A stretch of DNA of 64,000 nucleotides from JAPOXR01 sp965199765. Its GTDB lineage: Bacteria; Pseudomonadota; Alphaproteobacteria; Rhodobacterales; Rhodobacteraceae. The position numbers and the translations under genes are program-made. Within the stretch, counting starts at the first letter, position 1; every line of letters starts with the position of its first letter. The notes below the pieces were generated by a model. It had not been told where the DNA came from and did not search any database. It saw only the letters and a program-made list of their open reading frames with translations. This document shows positions 8,326 to 17,732 of the stretch, in pieces. The stretch spans positions 682,001 through 746,000 of the forward strand of contig CBDATC010000001.1 in NCBI GenBank assembly GCA_965199765.1, given 5' to 3'.

Positions 8326-10664
8326 CAAATCGGCCGGATTTTTGGCGTGGCTGCACGAAGTTTCAATCCACGCACCCACGCGGGGTGCGACGCGATCCAC
8401 GATCCGGCTCCCGAGCTGACAAGGTTTCAATCCACGCACCCACGCGGGGTGCGACAACAGCACTTCCTAAATGGTCGGGCAGGATATTCTCGTTTCAATC
8501 CACGCACCCACGCGGGGTGCGACCAGCTCGCCTTTTGTGTTTTTTCTTTGGACTGAGTTTCAATCCACGCACCCACGCGGGGTGCGACCGCCGCTACCAA
8601 TCCAGCCGCCACCGCACGCTGGTGTTTCAATCCACGCACCCACGCGGGGTGCGACGAAGCCATGGAATGGAAAGACCAGCAGTCGATCGTTTCAATCCAC
8701 GCACCCACGCGGGGTGCGACGTGAGTCCTGTCGGCGCCGGCAATGCGGTGACAGGTTTCAATCCACGCACCCACGCGGGGTGCGACAGGCCGAATCCAAC
8801 AACGGCGCCGATGTCCGCTGGGTTTCAATCCACGCACCCACGCGGGGTGCGACCTGATGGATCTCATTGACGCGGTGCGGGCGGTGGAGTTTCAATCCAC
8901 GCACCCACGCGGGGTGCGACTAACGCCTCTGCCAGTCCAAACAGGCCGAGCATGTTTCAATCCACGCACCCACGCGGGGTGCGACTTCCATACCAGCTGG
9001 GCACCGCGGGCAGTCCGTAATTGGTTTCAATCCACGCACCCACGCGGGGTGCGACCTCACGAAAATGACCGGAGCGGTATAGACATCGCGGTGTTTCAAT
9101 CCACGCACCCACGCGGGGTGCGACTAGCCTGCCGGAGTGTTCTGCCTTGTTCCGGAGTGTTTCAATCCACGCACCCACGCGGGGTGCGACCCTGTGCACC
9201 ATGCGAAAGGATCATGGTGTTTCAATCCACGCACCCACGCGGGGTGCGACTTTCCGGGAGCGGCTGGCGTCCTGGCGGCGCGGAGGTTTCAATCCACGCA
9301 CCCACGCGGGGTGCGACATCCGATCGCGAAAAAAACGGCGCCGCCGCCGATGTTTCAATCCACGCACCCACGCGGGGTGCGACGCTGAGCTATTTTCCGC
9401 TTGCCTCCTCTCCATTGGTTTCAATCCACGCACCCACGCGGGGTGCGACCCGGGTTGTGAACTGGGCATTGTCGGCAAAAACCGTTTCAATCCACGCACC
9501 CACGCGGGGTGCGACAGTCTACTATGTAAAAAGTATTTAGGTGCATTGAGTTTCAATCCACGCACCCACGCGGGGTGCGACTGTCGGCAAAATTCGCAAT
9601 AGGGTTTGTATTTCAGTTTCAATCCACGCACCCACGCGGGGTGCGACAATGCGGCTGCAACTGGCTTATCAAAGTCTACAATGTTTCAATCCACGCACCC
9701 ACGCGGGGTGCGACCGGTCCGGCGATGTTGCTTTCGTTGTTCATAAGTGTTTCAATCCACGCACCCACGCGGGGTGCGACGGATGTCGCCGCATTCCATT
9801 CGCCCTGCCAAGCGGTTTCAATCCACGCACCCACGCGGGGTGCGACCCGGTTTCATCCGGGCCGCGACATCCCGGACGCGGTTTCAATCCACGCACCCAC
9901 GCGGGGTGCGACGTTATGATTTACGGGGCGCCGGGCATCGGCAAAAGTTTCAATCCACGCACCCACGCGGGGTGCGACGACTGCGGTGAGCGCCACCGCC
10001 GCCGAGGTTCGGTTTCAATCCACGCACCCACGCGGGGTGCGACCAGACCGCAAAACCGCCGTGATCTTGTGAGTGTGGTTTCAATCCACGCACCCACGCG
10101 GGGTGCGACTCGGTTCGGGAGGTTTGACCTGCTGAATGTCGGGTTTCAATCCACGCACCCACGCGGGGTGCGACCGCGGGTTGTCCAAGTCGACCCGCCG
10201 TCCGAGCTGTTTCAATCCACGCACCCACGCGGGGTGCGACTGTAGATAGTCGTGGAGTCTGCTTTGATTGAGGCGGTTTCAATCCACGCACCCACGCGGG
10301 GTGCGACTGCTTGACTTCGATGGCGGTAGCTATCGGGCTATGTTTCAATCCACGCACCCACGCGGGGTGCGACTTTCCGAGCCGTCCGCAGTCGCCGCCG
10401 AGGTCGTGTTTCAATCCACGCACCCACGCGGGGTGCGAGGTCGCCGATTGGCGATTGGCGCCCCGATCTTGTTTCAATCCACGCACCCACGCGGGGTGCG
10501 ACATACGCGATCGGCCGCCGCAATCCGCTACTGGTATGTTTCAATCCACGCACCCACGCGGGGTGCGACCGCGCGTCGTCCAAGTCGTCCCGCCGTCCGA
10601 GCTGTTTCAATCCACGCACCCACGCGGGGTGCGACGTCCGGCATCGCGTTTGCTGTTCATAGGT

Positions 10665-11398
10665 GTTTCAAGGCACGCCCTTGTTCAGCGGTGTTTCAAT
10701 CCACGCACCCACGCGGGGTGCGACTTCCGTGAATCGGCGCCGCGACCTGATGCGCGTTGTTTCAATCCACGCACCCACGCGGGGTGCGACGTCCCGGCAC
10801 CGGCCGTCCGGGTGCTGTTCATAGCGTGTTTCAATCCACGCACCCACGCGGGGTGCGACGGCGCAAAACTGATCCAGCATCGTGATGCTCGGTTTCAATC
10901 CACGCACCCACGCGGGGTGCGACCGCATCCGATTGCGCGGCGCCGCGACCGATGCGCAGTTTCAATCCACGCACCCACGCGGGGTGCGACTTTCCCAGTC
11001 GCCGGCCGCCGGGTTGTTGATGCGGTTTCAATCCACGCACCCACGCGGGGTGCGACGGCGCATAACTGACCAGCGTGACCGTGATGCTCGGTTTCAATCC
11101 ACGCACCCACGCGGGGTGCGACTCAGATTCGCCTCGTTTCCTCCAGCGTCCGGTTTCAATCCACGCACCCACGCGGGGTGCGACAGCGATCAGTCCGGTA
11201 TCCGGTTTCATCCACGCACCCACGCGCGTTAACGGCCGGCGTGTTTCAATCCACGCACCCACGCGGGGTGCGACGGTGAGGAGCCCTCCAAGCCACGCAC
11301 CCACGCGGGGTGCGGCTCGTCCAGTTTCAATCCACGCACCCACGCGGGGTGCGACTCGGCAAAACGCGGGTCGCCACCCACGCGGGGTTGGAAGTTGT
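10665..11398 (-). repeat. Patch with four strongly eroded repeats
   Basis: Between intact units lie remnants at 10665-10680 (GTTTCAAGGCACGCCC), 11205-11226 (one A lost, then the second half replaced), 11289-11314 (first bases missing, one T-to-G change) and 11374-11388 (only the core CACCCACGCGGGGT survives). Each lies where a repeat would be expected or inside an oversized spacer interval. They show that single internal repeats decay while neighbours stay identical to consensus. Confidence 0.8.
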
Positions 11399-12159
11399 GT
11401 TTCAATCCACGCACCCACGCGGGGTGCGACCTGCCGGCGGTGATTTTGTTGGCATTCAGATTAGGTTTCAATCCACGCACCCACGCGGGGTGCGACTCGC
11501 ATTCGCCTTCGGATAATACGAGGACAAGATGTTTCAATCCACGCACCCACGCGGGGTGCGACAACGTTGACCGCCGAAATCTGCGCAGCGCCGATGTTTC
11601 AATCCACGCACCCACGCGGGGTGCGACGCCGATAGCCGATAAGCTGATTTCGGTTTCGCCCTGTTTCAATCCACGCACCCACGCGGGGTGCGACAATCCT
11701 ACGGCTGTTTAATGCCGATTATGCTTGTGTTTCAATCCACGCACCCACGCGGGGTGCGACGTCCCGGCCATGTAATTTTGATGCCGGAAACGACGTTTCA
11801 ATCCACGCACCCACGCGGGGTGCGACTAAGCGGCAATGGCGGTTCGATTTCGCGATGCCGGTTTCAATCCACGCACCCACGCGGGGTGCGACCCGAATGG
11901 CGGACCGGGCGCAAGGCAATAAGGTTTCAATCCACGCACCCACGCGGGGTGCGACGAATGTCCGTGCGGGCGAATTCGACTGGACGGCGGTTTCAATCCA
12001 CGCACCCACGCGGGGTGCGACGTGTGCGCCCAGGCGAATTCGATCGGTGGAGCGGTTTCAATCCACGCACCCACGCGGGGTGCGACCGAGCGCGCCCTGT
12101 AATATCCAGTTCGTGCCGATGTTTCAATCCACGCACCCACGCGGGGTGCGACAGCCGCC

Positions 12160-12183
12160 GTTTCAAACGCACCCACGCGGGGT
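12160..12183 (-). repeat. Eroded CRISPR repeat with internal 3-bp deletion
   Basis: This unit reads GTTTCAA directly joined to ACGCACCCACGCGGGGT, so the TCC of the consensus and the last bases are gone. It is flanked by intervals of only 7 bp (12153-12159) and 13 bp (12184-12196). It lies in the younger, leader-proximal part of the array, so erosion is not confined to the old end. Confidence 0.8.
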
Positions 12184-12918
12184 TTTGAATGCCGGTGTTT
12201 CAATCCACGCACCCACGCGGGGTGCGACAGGGTCAAATACCGCGCCGGAAAGCCTCGAATTCCGTTTCAATCCACGCACCCACGCGGGGTGCGACTCCGG
12301 GACGCTCGGGATTCCGGTTTATTGCGGATGTTTCAATCCACGCACCCACGCGGGGTGCGACTGTGTCCGACGGCTGCGGTGGCGCAGTTTCAATCCACGC
12401 ACCCACGCGGGGTGCGACCGAGCGCCGTTTTTTCGTCGGACAATGCGATAGCGGGTTTCAATCCACGCACCCACGCGGGGTGCGACGAGTTCCGACGTCG
12501 GTGGCCGGCCGGGTCCGATTGTCGTTTCGCGCCAATCCGGCGGAGGGCCAGGCTCAGCAAATGGTTTCAATCCACGCACCCACGCGGGGTGCGACGGTTG
12601 CCGAATCGGATCGGCAGTTGGTTGCTCGGGTTTCAATCCACGCACCCACGCGGGGTGCGATTGGTGGATCAATCGCACGCAATGCCGCCGCCATGACCTG
12701 TTTCAATCCACGCACCCACGCGGGGTGCGACGGCGGCAGCCAATCCGACCGTTGCGCGTTTCAATCCACGCACCCACGCGGGGTGCGACAACAGTCGCGA
12801 GCGGGTCGATGACCGAGTTTCAATCCACGCACCCACGCGGGGTGCGACGGTGCGGTTGTCGGCGCGGTGCAATCGGCCGCAGACCTGTTTCAATCCACGC
12901 ACCCACGCGGGGTGCGAC

Positions 12919-13084
12919 TCCCTCAATATAACCACTTGATTCTAAAAGTAAAACACCACTTGATCTGCGAACCTCATCGCTGCAACTCCAAGTTATTGCA
13001 AAAAATATGTCTTTCAGGTGCTAAAGCATTGAAATAAGGCACCGGCGAACTCCGCCATATATGACCGGTCGCTTAGGGTTCGCT
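12919..13084 (-). promoter_or_regulatory. CRISPR leader
   Basis: This A/T-rich stretch lies between the cas2 stop codon and the first repeat, on the side predicted by repeat polarity. Read toward the array it ends TTATATTGAGGGA directly before the first repeat. It contains two exact copies of ATCAAGTGGT (plus-strand 12931-12940 and 12955-12964), 24 bp apart, within 46 bp of the first repeat. Leaders carry the pre-crRNA promoter and the determinants that direct Cas1-Cas2 to the first repeat; which bases do so here is not known. No strong sigma-70 pair was identified. Confidence 0.8.
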
Positions 13085-13375
13085 TTACACGATTAGTAGG
13101 GAATCTGGATCTTCAGAAGGCTTTGCGCCAACGTGTTCGATTCTGCGTCTCCATTCACGCCCCAGAAAATAAACCCGCAGGCTGTCCACCTTTGGATTTA
13201 TTGCCTCGACTAACTGAGCGCGCATAGAAGCCCATTGCGCCGGATTCACCTCGCATTCAAAAACGGAATACTGGACACGCTGTCCATAGTTTTCACAAAT
13301 GCGTGCGATACGACGCAATCGCTTTTCGCCGCCCTTTGAAAGAACTGAAACGTCATATGTGATGAGCACGAGCAA
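13085..13375 (-). CDS. cas2: CRISPR-associated endonuclease Cas2, type I-C
   Basis: This 96-residue adaptation protein forms the Cas1-Cas2 integrase that inserts new spacers. It has the Cas2 ferredoxin-like fold start MLVLITYDVS, with the conserved aspartate D8, followed by the RRIARICENYGQRVQYSVFE segment typical of the family. A TTG start gives the family-standard N-terminus and lies 1 bp after the cas1 stop, implying translational coupling. It is the last cas gene before the leader. Confidence 0.97.
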   Translation of the reverse strand: MLVLITYDVSVLSKGGEKRLRRIARICENYGQRVQYSVFECEVNPAQWASMRAQLVEAINPKVDSLRVYFLGREWRRRIEHVGAKPSEDPDSLLIV

Positions 13376-13376
13376 C

Positions 13377-14408
13377 TTAATTCCATATCCAAGCTGGATA
13401 ACCGTTTATGTCTTTCCTTAAATGTCTCGCTAGCATTTGCGCCTGTATCTGCGGCACCAAACCCAAGGCCAATCTTTCGTCCAACCACGAATGACGCAAC
13501 TGTACTCGTTTGCGTTCATGGTAAGCCTGAAGTACAGTTTTACGACCGGCATCACTAAGCAGCACGGCCCCAGTTTCCTGCTTTTCAAAGTCTCGACTCG
13601 AAAGCTGGCGGCGGTTGACTAGCGTTAATGCTACACGGTCAGCAAGGGGTGCCCGCAGTTCTTCCATAAGGTCAAGCGCAAGCGACATACGACCTGGTCG
13701 ATCCCGATGCAGAAAGCCCATCTGCGGGTCAAGTCCGTGCGCCTCACAGCCTGCCCGCGCATCGATTGCGGTCAACGCATAAAGAAATGACAAAACTGCA
13801 TTCATTGCATCCCTCGGTGGTCGTCGATTACGACCGGAAAAAGCAAATGCGGAATCTGTTGACCGAATCAAAAACCCAAATACAGACCAGTAGGCGTACG
13901 CGCCCTCTCCCTCGTATCCACGCAGAGTTTCCATGTCCTGCGCAGTCAATGCCTGGCGGGCGGCCTTACTCAATCTGCGCTGTGCTGTTTCGACACTTTC
14001 TTCACCACAAGCACTTTTGTAATCGCGCAGGTGACGACGCAAAACAGAGCGTTGATTGGCTAATTTGGCGGCTACTATGTTCCGCGCTACGGGAAGGGCT
14101 GCCAGCAAGTCTTGAGTGGCGCAGTGTTGTGCGCGCCGCAGTAGAACGTTGCCAGATTGCGGTCCTTCAACCCTAGCCATTAGCTTACCGGAAAAGCCAA
14201 GCCAGACCATTGATATACCTGTCTGCGCGGCAAAATGCATCACTTCAGGTGTTGCAGAAGTTCCACTGAACATAACAATTTGCCCCAATAGATGTGCGGG
14301 GGTTCGCTTGGCAACTCTTCCGTCGATCTCCACCGTTATCGTCTCACCGTCCTTCTTTAGATGAGCACCTTCGGAATTTATGTAAAGCGTGTTCAAAAGG
14401 CGTTTCAT
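13377..14408 (-). CDS. cas1: CRISPR-associated integrase Cas1, type I-C
   Basis: The 343-residue metal-dependent integrase has an N-terminal beta domain (about 1-85) and a C-terminal helical catalytic domain. The likely metal ligands are E166 in GYEGEGA, H234 in GFLHRDRPGR, and D246/E249 in LALDLMEE, so the active site appears intact. Its ATG overlaps the end of cas4 by 4 bp, as in most I-C operons. With Cas2 it inserts spacers; with Cas4 it selects and trims PAM-bearing precursors. Length and motifs are normal. Confidence 0.97.
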   Translation of the reverse strand: MKRLLNTLYINSEGAHLKKDGETITVEIDGRVAKRTPAHLLGQIVMFSGTSATPEVMHFAAQTGISMVWLGFSGKLMARVEGPQSGNVLLRRAQHCATQDLLAALPVARNIVAAKLANQRSVLRRHLRDYKSACGEESVETAQRRLSKAARQALTAQDMETLRGYEGEGAYAYWSVFGFLIRSTDSAFAFSGRNRRPPRDAMNAVLSFLYALTAIDARAGCEAHGLDPQMGFLHRDRPGRMSLALDLMEELRAPLADRVALTLVNRRQLSSRDFEKQETGAVLLSDAGRKTVLQAYHERKRVQLRHSWLDERLALGLVPQIQAQMLARHLRKDINGYPAWIWN

Positions 14409-15034
14409 TCGGGAATGCCCGCTCTCGAAACACTACGCGCAACCCAACAGTTAGCATCGGAGCGCCGAGCCTGCGGGCGGCACAATCCGTTCAATGAGCA
14501 GGCATCGCATCGTCCTTTATCATAAACCGGCAAGGGCAGTTCCGGTTTTGAAAGTCCCTCTCTCATCTCTGCGGCAACACGTTCAGTCAAACACCGAAGT
14601 CCATCGTCGAAAGAAACCACCGTTCGCCGTTTCCTTGCCCCATAGTACAACGCTCCCTCCGGCACTGGCTGTCCTGTCATTTCTTCAAGGCAAAGAGCTT
14701 GCGCACAAAGCTGAACCTCGTCAGCACGATGAATCTTTGGACGACCACGTTTATACTCGACTGGATATGGGCATAGCTTGTCCATTTCCACAACGTCTGC
14801 GATCCCATGCAGTCGAAGCTTTGCCGACGCAATCTGGACTGCTCGTAGTATACGAATACCTCGATGACTTTCAGGTCGTCCAGAATCAGCACGTTCATGA
14901 AGTATGCGACCTTCAGCGGTTAGGAAGTTTTCCTCCCAAAGGCGTTCGACATGGATCAAAGCACATTGGCGAGGGCAAAACAGCCAATGCTGTAATGCAG
15001 AGATCGGATAACTTTCTCTGTGGTCACTCACCAT
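14405..15034 (-). CDS. cas4: CRISPR-associated exonuclease Cas4, type I-C
   Basis: This 209-residue RecB-like nuclease helps choose and trim PAM-containing spacer precursors. Visible features are C20 in the N-terminal FCPRQC motif, H46, D80 in GIADVVE, the E93-x-K95 pair in VEYKRG, and a C-terminal cluster C176, C179, C185. C20 plus the latter three would hold the iron-sulfur cluster. It overlaps cas7 by 7 bp upstream and cas1 by 4 bp downstream. Nothing suggests inactivation. Confidence 0.96.
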   Translation of the reverse strand: MVSDHRESYPISALQHWLFCPRQCALIHVERLWEENFLTAEGRILHERADSGRPESHRGIRILRAVQIASAKLRLHGIADVVEMDKLCPYPVEYKRGRPKIHRADEVQLCAQALCLEEMTGQPVPEGALYYGARKRRTVVSFDDGLRCLTERVAAEMREGLSKPELPLPVYDKGRCDACSLNGLCRPQARRSDANCWVARSVSRAGIPE

Positions 15035-15948
15035 GGCTCAATCACGGTAACACCGATAGGTAGCTCTGTGCTATCAACATCCACTTGATAATCCCGAAAT
15101 GCACGGGCTGGAGGCCAGTTATGTGTCCGCAAATCACCAACAGCAACCGCCTCCTCTCCATGAATGCGGCTCACCCGTACGCGGTCGAACAGCCTATGAG
15201 CCTGCGCGTTTCCGAGTTCGCTTTCGTGCCGAAAAACGATCAATCGCCTTGCTGACATCAAACCTCGTGCGGCAGAACGATCCAGGTCAAGCATGTCACG
15301 CAGCCCAAACCAAAGGAGACTCAGATCATCTTCCGAAAATCCGGTTCTCTGTGCGAGCTTCGCATTGACAAAACCATGCACTCTATAAAGCCCGTATGGG
15401 ACGATATGCTTACGACCCATGGTCCGCTCCTTGTCACGGTCAATCTCATTGGTGACGGAAGAGCGGGTGATAGAAACTTCCATTGGCATTATGGCCTCTT
15501 CGGATCGGGCAAAGGAGATCTGCACCGGCCCACGCACTTGGCCTGCGTTCACAGCAGTGGACATAACAGCTCCAAAAGTGCGGATATCCCAAAAATTGGC
15601 ACACATCCAATCCGTCAGCTTTTTGGCATCGGCATCCGATTTAGGAAGTTTGCTATAGTCATTTTCTTTTCGAGGCTTTACACCGGTCGCTGTCCATGCC
15701 TCTTGATGCGTTTCATTGAGCACAGCACGCTCAGTGAAGTAAATTCGATGCGGTGCGCTGTTTCCATGGGCTTCCGCCACATAATTTCGGAGTTTGCGCT
15801 TTATCGAAACGTCAGACATCAAACCTTGGTTGGTCTCGGGATCCATCCGCGGCATATTCCCGGCATCGGGATCGCCATTGGGGTTGCCGTTTTCGACATC
15901 AACAAAAAGCACGAAATCATAACGGTTGCGAAGTGCGTTTTGTAACAT
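15028..15948 (-). CDS. cas7: Type I-C Cascade backbone protein Cas7 (Csd2)
   Basis: The 306-residue Csd2-type Cas7 polymerises along the crRNA spacer. The N-terminus shows the family signature YDFVLFVDVENGNPNGDPDA, followed by DVSIKRKLRNYV, and later a GMxRKHIVPYGLY-like segment (TMGRKHIVPYGLY). The start is backed by a AAAGGAAA site and lies 2 bp after the cas8c stop. It overlaps cas4 by 7 bp. Length and motifs agree with intact I-C Cas7. Confidence 0.97.
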   Translation of the reverse strand: MLQNALRNRYDFVLFVDVENGNPNGDPDAGNMPRMDPETNQGLMSDVSIKRKLRNYVAEAHGNSAPHRIYFTERAVLNETHQEAWTATGVKPRKENDYSKLPKSDADAKKLTDWMCANFWDIRTFGAVMSTAVNAGQVRGPVQISFARSEEAIMPMEVSITRSSVTNEIDRDKERTMGRKHIVPYGLYRVHGFVNAKLAQRTGFSEDDLSLLWFGLRDMLDLDRSAARGLMSARRLIVFRHESELGNAQAHRLFDRVRVSRIHGEEAVAVGDLRTHNWPPARAFRDYQVDVDSTELPIGVTVIEPW

Positions 15949-15950
15949 TT

Positions 15951-17732
15951 TTAATTTCCTTTTGTTCTGTCTTCACCATTCAGTGCATCAACCGCATCCT
16001 CGGCTTTGGCATAGAATGCCGATATCTGATGGTAGAAGCCCACAAAAAAACGTCCCTGCGCTTCCAAAGGCAAGGTCGAGGGTAGTTCTCCGCTCCCCGG
16101 CAAACGCGCAAGGATAGATGCTACTGCCCGGTCGGCCTTTACTCCATATCCCGCCTGCTGACCGCCGGCCTTCCGCAAACCTTCTAGGTTGTGCTCATAA
16201 CCCCGCATCAGGACCGGAAAAATTCGTGCAGGGGTTGCTGACGCCGCACCAATATACTTTTGGCGAAGGCCTGCCTTTCTGTCTTGAAAACTCCTTTCTG
16301 CGTAATAATAGGCACCGAATAGCCGCCCCAGCAGATAGGCAGGATCATTGGTTTTTTCATCAAGCGCCATCGGCACCTCCTGTTTGTGGTTGCGTCGTAG
16401 GACTGCACGAATCATCGCTGCGCGACGACCATCGACATTTCTATTCTTGGCTTCCGGTTCACCCTCAACGCGTATGCGACCAATGACAGCGGAAAGCAAA
16501 GTAGAAGGATAACGCCCACCGGTAAGGATCGCCCGCATTAGATCGCCGCCAAGTCCGCCTGGAATGTTCTTTCTTTCACGCTGCACGGCAATATCATAAA
16601 GTAAATTCTTTGGCTTCGGCATCATTTCAACACCCTCTCTCCTGAACGGAGAGGGTGTTATGGCAAAATCCCGCCAGAAATCCGTAACGGCCTTTGCAAA
16701 TCCACCTAGCGTTCCTGGATACCAATACCGAACTGCCAATCTTGCGGAATTGGGAGCTAAGCCAAGAATGAACAGCCGTGCATCTGGATCAAGGGTCTCT
16801 CCGGAGCGCATCCTTCCTTCAGACAGAGCCACTATCCGAGCACGCAGTTCTGACTCTGCAGCAACGTTGCCGCCTCCTTCCAGTAAAACGTCAAGAGAAT
16901 GTTCAGCTTCAGGTTGATCTGCCCAGAAAACAGCCGTGTCACCGCCAATACGTAGGAAATTCCCTGATCCTGCAGTCAGAAAAGCATTTAATACCGTTCC
17001 ATAAGCAAATGCGGCTTCCTCTGAAACAGGTGCGTTTGTGCCCTGTTTTTTGCCACGAGATTTATCAGCGTCTTTATTGAAGGAAACCAGAGAAGCACCA
17101 GAAGACTGTGCACCAAACACTCCTTTGATCGGAGGATGCAGTAGCGATTCAGATCCCCTTCGACCTGTAGCAAGACAGAATGAACTGCCGTCACCTATCC
17201 TAGGTAACAGTGCCTGGGAAGCGGATAGCTTATGCAAATATAGCCTGTTCTCCAATTGGAAAACAAAATTTTGATCGACAAGGTTCTCAGCATCAGGAAA
17301 GTCCAAAAAAGTCTCGGGCATCCACACCTCCAAAAAGTTCCGGAAAGCGACCAGATCTGGATGCTCAACCCCCCTCAGCAAGTTCAAATGCATCTTTTTA
17401 AATTCATTGTGTTCCTCTAAAGTGCGCTTCTTTTGTCCTAGCGAGCCATCTTTTAACTTAGTAATACCGATGGCATAGGCCGACTTATCCCAAAATGTGT
17501 TTGGCTTTATTCCGCTCGTTCTTCGCACCGCTGCCGGCACTGGCATCTGACGTGGGCGTAAGCTGTCGCCCTTCCCAACCGGAGACATTAGTGATCGAAA
17601 GTCATGTACCGAACCGTCAGGACGAAGGACAACCGCAGCTCCGATTTTTTCCGTAGAATATCCAAACGGGGGCCAATTTTCCTCTTCTGCCCGCCGTTCA
17701 TAGAGAGCCGCTAATTCCTGAAGGATTGTCAT
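15951..17732 (-). CDS. cas8c: Type I-C Cascade large subunit Cas8c (Csd1)
   Basis: At 593 residues this matches the usual size of Csd1/Cas8c, the subunit that recognises the PAM and recruits Cas3. The N-terminus MTILQELAALYERRAEEENW and the following PPFGYSTEKI are characteristic. In type I-C the 3' end of cas8c often also encodes the small subunit Cas11 from an internal start; the C-terminal part here (from about residue 470) is helical enough for that, but I did not find a decisive internal ribosome-binding site. It overlaps cas5 by 4 bp and precedes cas7 by 2 bp. Confidence 0.96.
   Translation of the reverse strand: MTILQELAALYERRAEEENWPPFGYSTEKIGAAVVLRPDGSVHDFRSLMSPVGKGDSLRPRQMPVPAAVRRTSGIKPNTFWDKSAYAIGITKLKDGSLGQKKRTLEEHNEFKKMHLNLLRGVEHPDLVAFRNFLEVWMPETFLDFPDAENLVDQNFVFQLENRLYLHKLSASQALLPRIGDGSSFCLATGRRGSESLLHPPIKGVFGAQSSGASLVSFNKDADKSRGKKQGTNAPVSEEAAFAYGTVLNAFLTAGSGNFLRIGGDTAVFWADQPEAEHSLDVLLEGGGNVAAESELRARIVALSEGRMRSGETLDPDARLFILGLAPNSARLAVRYWYPGTLGGFAKAVTDFWRDFAITPSPFRREGVEMMPKPKNLLYDIAVQRERKNIPGGLGGDLMRAILTGGRYPSTLLSAVIGRIRVEGEPEAKNRNVDGRRAAMIRAVLRRNHKQEVPMALDEKTNDPAYLLGRLFGAYYYAERSFQDRKAGLRQKYIGAASATPARIFPVLMRGYEHNLEGLRKAGGQQAGYGVKADRAVASILARLPGSGELPSTLPLEAQGRFFVGFYHQISAFYAKAEDAVDALNGEDRTKGN

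Larger units (their letters stand above)
5989..12918 (-). CRISPR. Type I-C CRISPR array, about 106 recognisable repeats
   Basis: A 32-bp repeat recurs on average every 66 bp across 6.93 kb. In crRNA orientation (minus strand) it begins GTCGCACCCC and ends GGATTGAAAC, the ending typical of type I-C repeats and their 5' crRNA handle. CGCACCC and GGGTGCG form a perfect 7-bp stem around a 5-nt loop. I count about 106 recognisable repeats, three of them truncated (6387, 6592, 8259), plus five heavily eroded remnants. Spacers are mostly 33-35 nt, with extremes of 7-8 nt and 57-77 nt where repeats are damaged. Repeat polarity and the cas2-side leader both place new spacers at the 12918 end, so the 5989 end is oldest. 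Long open frames through the array are artefacts of the stop-free repeat. Confidence 0.99.

Noticed and set aside
5815..12931. Dozens of open frames of 60-299 codons through the array on both strands
   Set aside because: They are translations of the 32-bp repeat in different frames (FNPRTHAGCD, VSIHAPTRGAT, FQSTHPRGVR, SHPAWVRGLK, VAPRVGAWIET) and reflect the absence of stops in the repeat, not genes.
13766..16117. Plus-strand frames opposite cas1, cas4 and cas7
   Set aside because: They are antisense shadows of well-supported cas genes and have no ribosome-binding sites or family resemblance.
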